From positions 1 to 8,254 of the forward strand of contig CADAXO010000099.1 of the NCBI GenBank assembly GCA_902791885.1: a stretch of 8,254 nt of DNA, written 5' to 3'. Made by a program: the position numbers and the translations under genes. Shown here piece after piece: positions 7,223 through 8,254 of the stretch (its first letter is position 1; the number at the start of each line of letters is the position of its first letter). The notes under the pieces were generated by a model. That model was given only the letters and a program-made list of their open reading frames with translations, searched no databases and was not told where the DNA came from. The stretch is from Oscillospiraceae bacterium. GTDB lineage: Bacteria; Bacillota_A; Clostridia; Saccharofermentanales; Saccharofermentanaceae.

Positions 7223-7250
7223 TTGATATATGTTGAAAAAGTGATATTCT
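7223..7250 (+). promoter_or_regulatory. Candidate sigma-A promoter for secreted protein
   Basis: TTGATA (7223-7228) and TATTCT (7245-7250) are separated by 16 nt, and TGA directly before the -10 makes an extended -10 (TGnTATTCT). The region between truA and the next gene is strongly AT-rich. Transcription would start near 7257, so the hairpin at 7263-7283 would lie in the 5' leader. This rests on motif matching alone. Confidence 0.45.
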
Positions 7251-7262
7251 ACTGACAAAGAA

Positions 7263-7291
7263 CAGGGCTGGCTTACGGCCCTGATGTTTTT
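7263..7291 (+). terminator. Hairpin plus T-run: truA terminator or leader attenuator
   Basis: CAGGGCTG (7263-7270) pairs with CGGCCCTG (7276-7283) through one G·U around the loop GCTTA. After ATG there is TTTTT (7287-7291). It could terminate the ecf-glcK-truA transcript. It lies downstream of the candidate promoter at 7223-7250 and only a few bases before the GGAGG of the next gene, so it may instead act as an attenuator or 5' stabilising hairpin. The T-run is separated from the stem by three bases, making it a weaker terminator than the one after rplQ. Confidence 0.6.
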
Positions 7292-7304
7292 GGGGGAGGT
7301 TAGT

Positions 7305-7538
7305 ATGAAGAAATCGAAAATGATGGCAGCGTTGCTGTCTGCTTCGCTGATCATGAGTGCGGTTTCGTTGGAAAGTGCAGTGGTATTCGCAGATGAAGTT
7401 GAAGAAACTGAAGTTTCCCAAGAAGAGCAGACGGAAGAAATCGTTGAAGAGTCTGACGACAGTGAAGCTGAAGTTGTGATCGAAGAGGAAGAACCGGTCA
7501 TCATGGATGAAGAGATATCGGTTGATGAGAATTACTGA
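7305..7538 (+). CDS. Secreted wall protein, N-terminal fragment (frameshifted)
   Basis: This open frame codes for 77 residues. It begins with a clear Sec signal peptide: MKKSK, a hydrophobic stretch (about 7-28) and a likely signal-peptidase site after VFA (residue 29). An extremely acidic segment of Glu/Asp/Ser (30-75) follows. GGAGG at 7295-7299 sits 5 nt before ATG 7305. The frame ends at TGA 7536-7538, but acidic coding sequence continues in the next frame (DEAVEVDVSEDTYTFEP). Dropping one A of the AA at 7530-7531 gives SVDEITDEAVEVDV without interruption. I therefore read this as the first part of a single gene extending past 8254, broken by a one-base shift that may be real or a sequencing error. 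Confidence 0.8.
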   Translation: MKKSKMMAALLSASLIMSAVSLESAVVFADEVEETEVSQEEQTEEIVEESDDSEAEVVIEEEEPVIMDEEISVDENY

Positions 7539-8254
7539 TGAGGCTGTCGAAGTTGATGTTTCTGAAGATACATACACATTTGAGCCTGCTGACGGTACTT
7601 CCAATTATTCCCGTACACAGGCTGTGTTGTGGGCTAATTCGCAGGAAGGTACCCAGACAGCACCTGATGAGACAGTTGCTTCTTCGTATCCTCCGAACAC
7701 TGCATTCTATGCTTATCAGATTTCCAGAATTCAGGATGGTCAACGTCCCACAAACTGGCTGCCGGACGGCTGGTGTTTTTCAACCACCGATTATCAGCCC
7801 GGTGATATTGTAGTCTGGTATAACCAGCTTACGATGTATGAAGGCTTAAGCACAGTGGATACAAAGACGATCGGTCATGTAGGCATTATTACAGAGTGTT
7901 ATACAAACGGATTTGTCTCAGTAGATCATCAGTATGTACATAATCTCGATAAGAATTATCAGCAGGATATCGTTAAGAGATTTCACTACTATTCTGAGAT
8001 AGCAGTTGCGATAAGACCGGATTTCCAAGATGCTGCGCCTGCACGTACAACTCTGTCCGGCTGGACTAAGATCGGCGGAATGTGGTATTACTTCGACAAT
8101 AACGGAATTGCAGTTACCGGCGAAAGAACACTCAGCGGAAAGCACTACTTCTTCAATGACGATGCCACAATGTTCACAGGCTGGAGACAGGTTGGCAATA
8201 AGTGGTATTACTACGGCGGAAGCGGTTATGTAACAGGCTGGTACAAGATTGGTA
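7537..8254 (+). pseudogene. CHAP-like wall protein, C-terminal part, runs off window
   Basis: The frame is open from 7537 to the window end (239 codons). It continues the acidic region, then a CHAP/NlpC-P60-like domain (about 7606-8025): QAVLWANSQEGT, then PGDIVVWY and IGHVGIITE with the presumed catalytic His (CAT 7876-7878), then SVDHQY. In related CHAP proteins a YGxQC segment supplies the nucleophilic Cys after the QAVxWAxS helix; here that stretch reads SYPPNTAFYAYQ and has no Cys. The only cysteines, in GWCF and ECY, are not at that place. Cell-wall-binding repeats follow. There is no ribosome-binding site for an independent start (an ATG in this frame exists at 7525), so it is the frameshifted remainder of the gene at 7305. 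Domain assignment is from motif resemblance only. Confidence 0.65.
8059..8254 (+). repeat. Choline-binding-type cell-wall repeats (at least 3)
   Basis: These are tandem repeats of about 19-21 residues within the secreted protein: GWTKIGGMWYYFDNNGIAVTG (shown here as GWTKIGGMWYYF plus nine more, 8059-8121), a divergent unit ERTLSGKHYFFNDDATMFT (8122-8178), GWRQVGNKWYYYGGSGYVT (8179-8235), and the beginning of a fourth, GWYKIG, at the window edge. The GW...WYY pattern is that of the cell-wall-binding repeat family found in Gram-positive surface enzymes and toxins, where the aromatic residues bind choline or wall polymers. The ligand here is unknown. Confidence 0.85.

Noticed and set aside
7538..7813. 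91-codon open frame starting at the wall-protein stop codon
   Set aside because: The product is Leu/Arg-rich with no family resemblance, while the +1 frame over the same bases continues the acidic and CHAP-like protein.

Overview
The window is chromosomal DNA from a low-to-mid GC anaerobic Firmicute of class Clostridia, most like the gut/rumen Lachnospiraceae–Oscillospiraceae type. This rests on the S4 sequence (a cysteine-poor N-terminus and a GIDKKS segment), a long L17 with a central insertion, the ecfA-ecfT-truA block behind the ribosomal operon, a CxCGxxGC-type ROK glucokinase, and a secreted protein with Trp/Tyr-rich cell-wall-binding repeats. These are family resemblances recalled from memory, not database results. 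All genes are on the + strand, and no stretch over 300 bases lacks a gene.

Region 1 (1-2796) is the 3' end of the alpha/S10-spc ribosomal operon: rpsM (5' end outside the window), rpsK, rpsD, rpoA and rplQ. They are closely spaced, each complete gene has a purine-rich ribosome-binding site, and the operon closes with a hairpin/T-run terminator at 2766-2796. The main anomaly is rpoA. Its Shine-Dalgarno and ATG are present at 1288-1302, but about 25-30 codons are missing directly after the ATG and the rest of the gene lies in another frame. An essential gene should not look like this, so an assembly or sequencing deletion is the first explanation.

Region 2 (2818-7204) holds a fused EcfA1-EcfA2 ATPase gene, ecfT (overlapping by 11 nt), a ROK glucokinase and truA. 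The ATPase fusion and EcfT form the shared energizing module of a group II ECF vitamin/cofactor importer; no substrate-binding S component is present. The glucokinase sits between ecfT and truA, where it is not usually found. It has its own candidate promoter/palindrome, and truA follows it by three bases without a Shine-Dalgarno.

Region 3 (7205-8254) starts with a candidate promoter and a leader hairpin. It continues with a secreted, acidic, CHAP-like protein carrying choline-binding-type repeats, which runs off the window. Its reading frame is broken by a one-base shift near 7530, and the CHAP-like domain seems to lack the nucleophilic cysteine.

I did not find a wholly new system. The observations most worth checking are the rpoA 5' lesion, the single-chain EcfA1-EcfA2, the palindrome with extended -10 before the glucokinase, and the frameshifted, possibly inactive wall protein.
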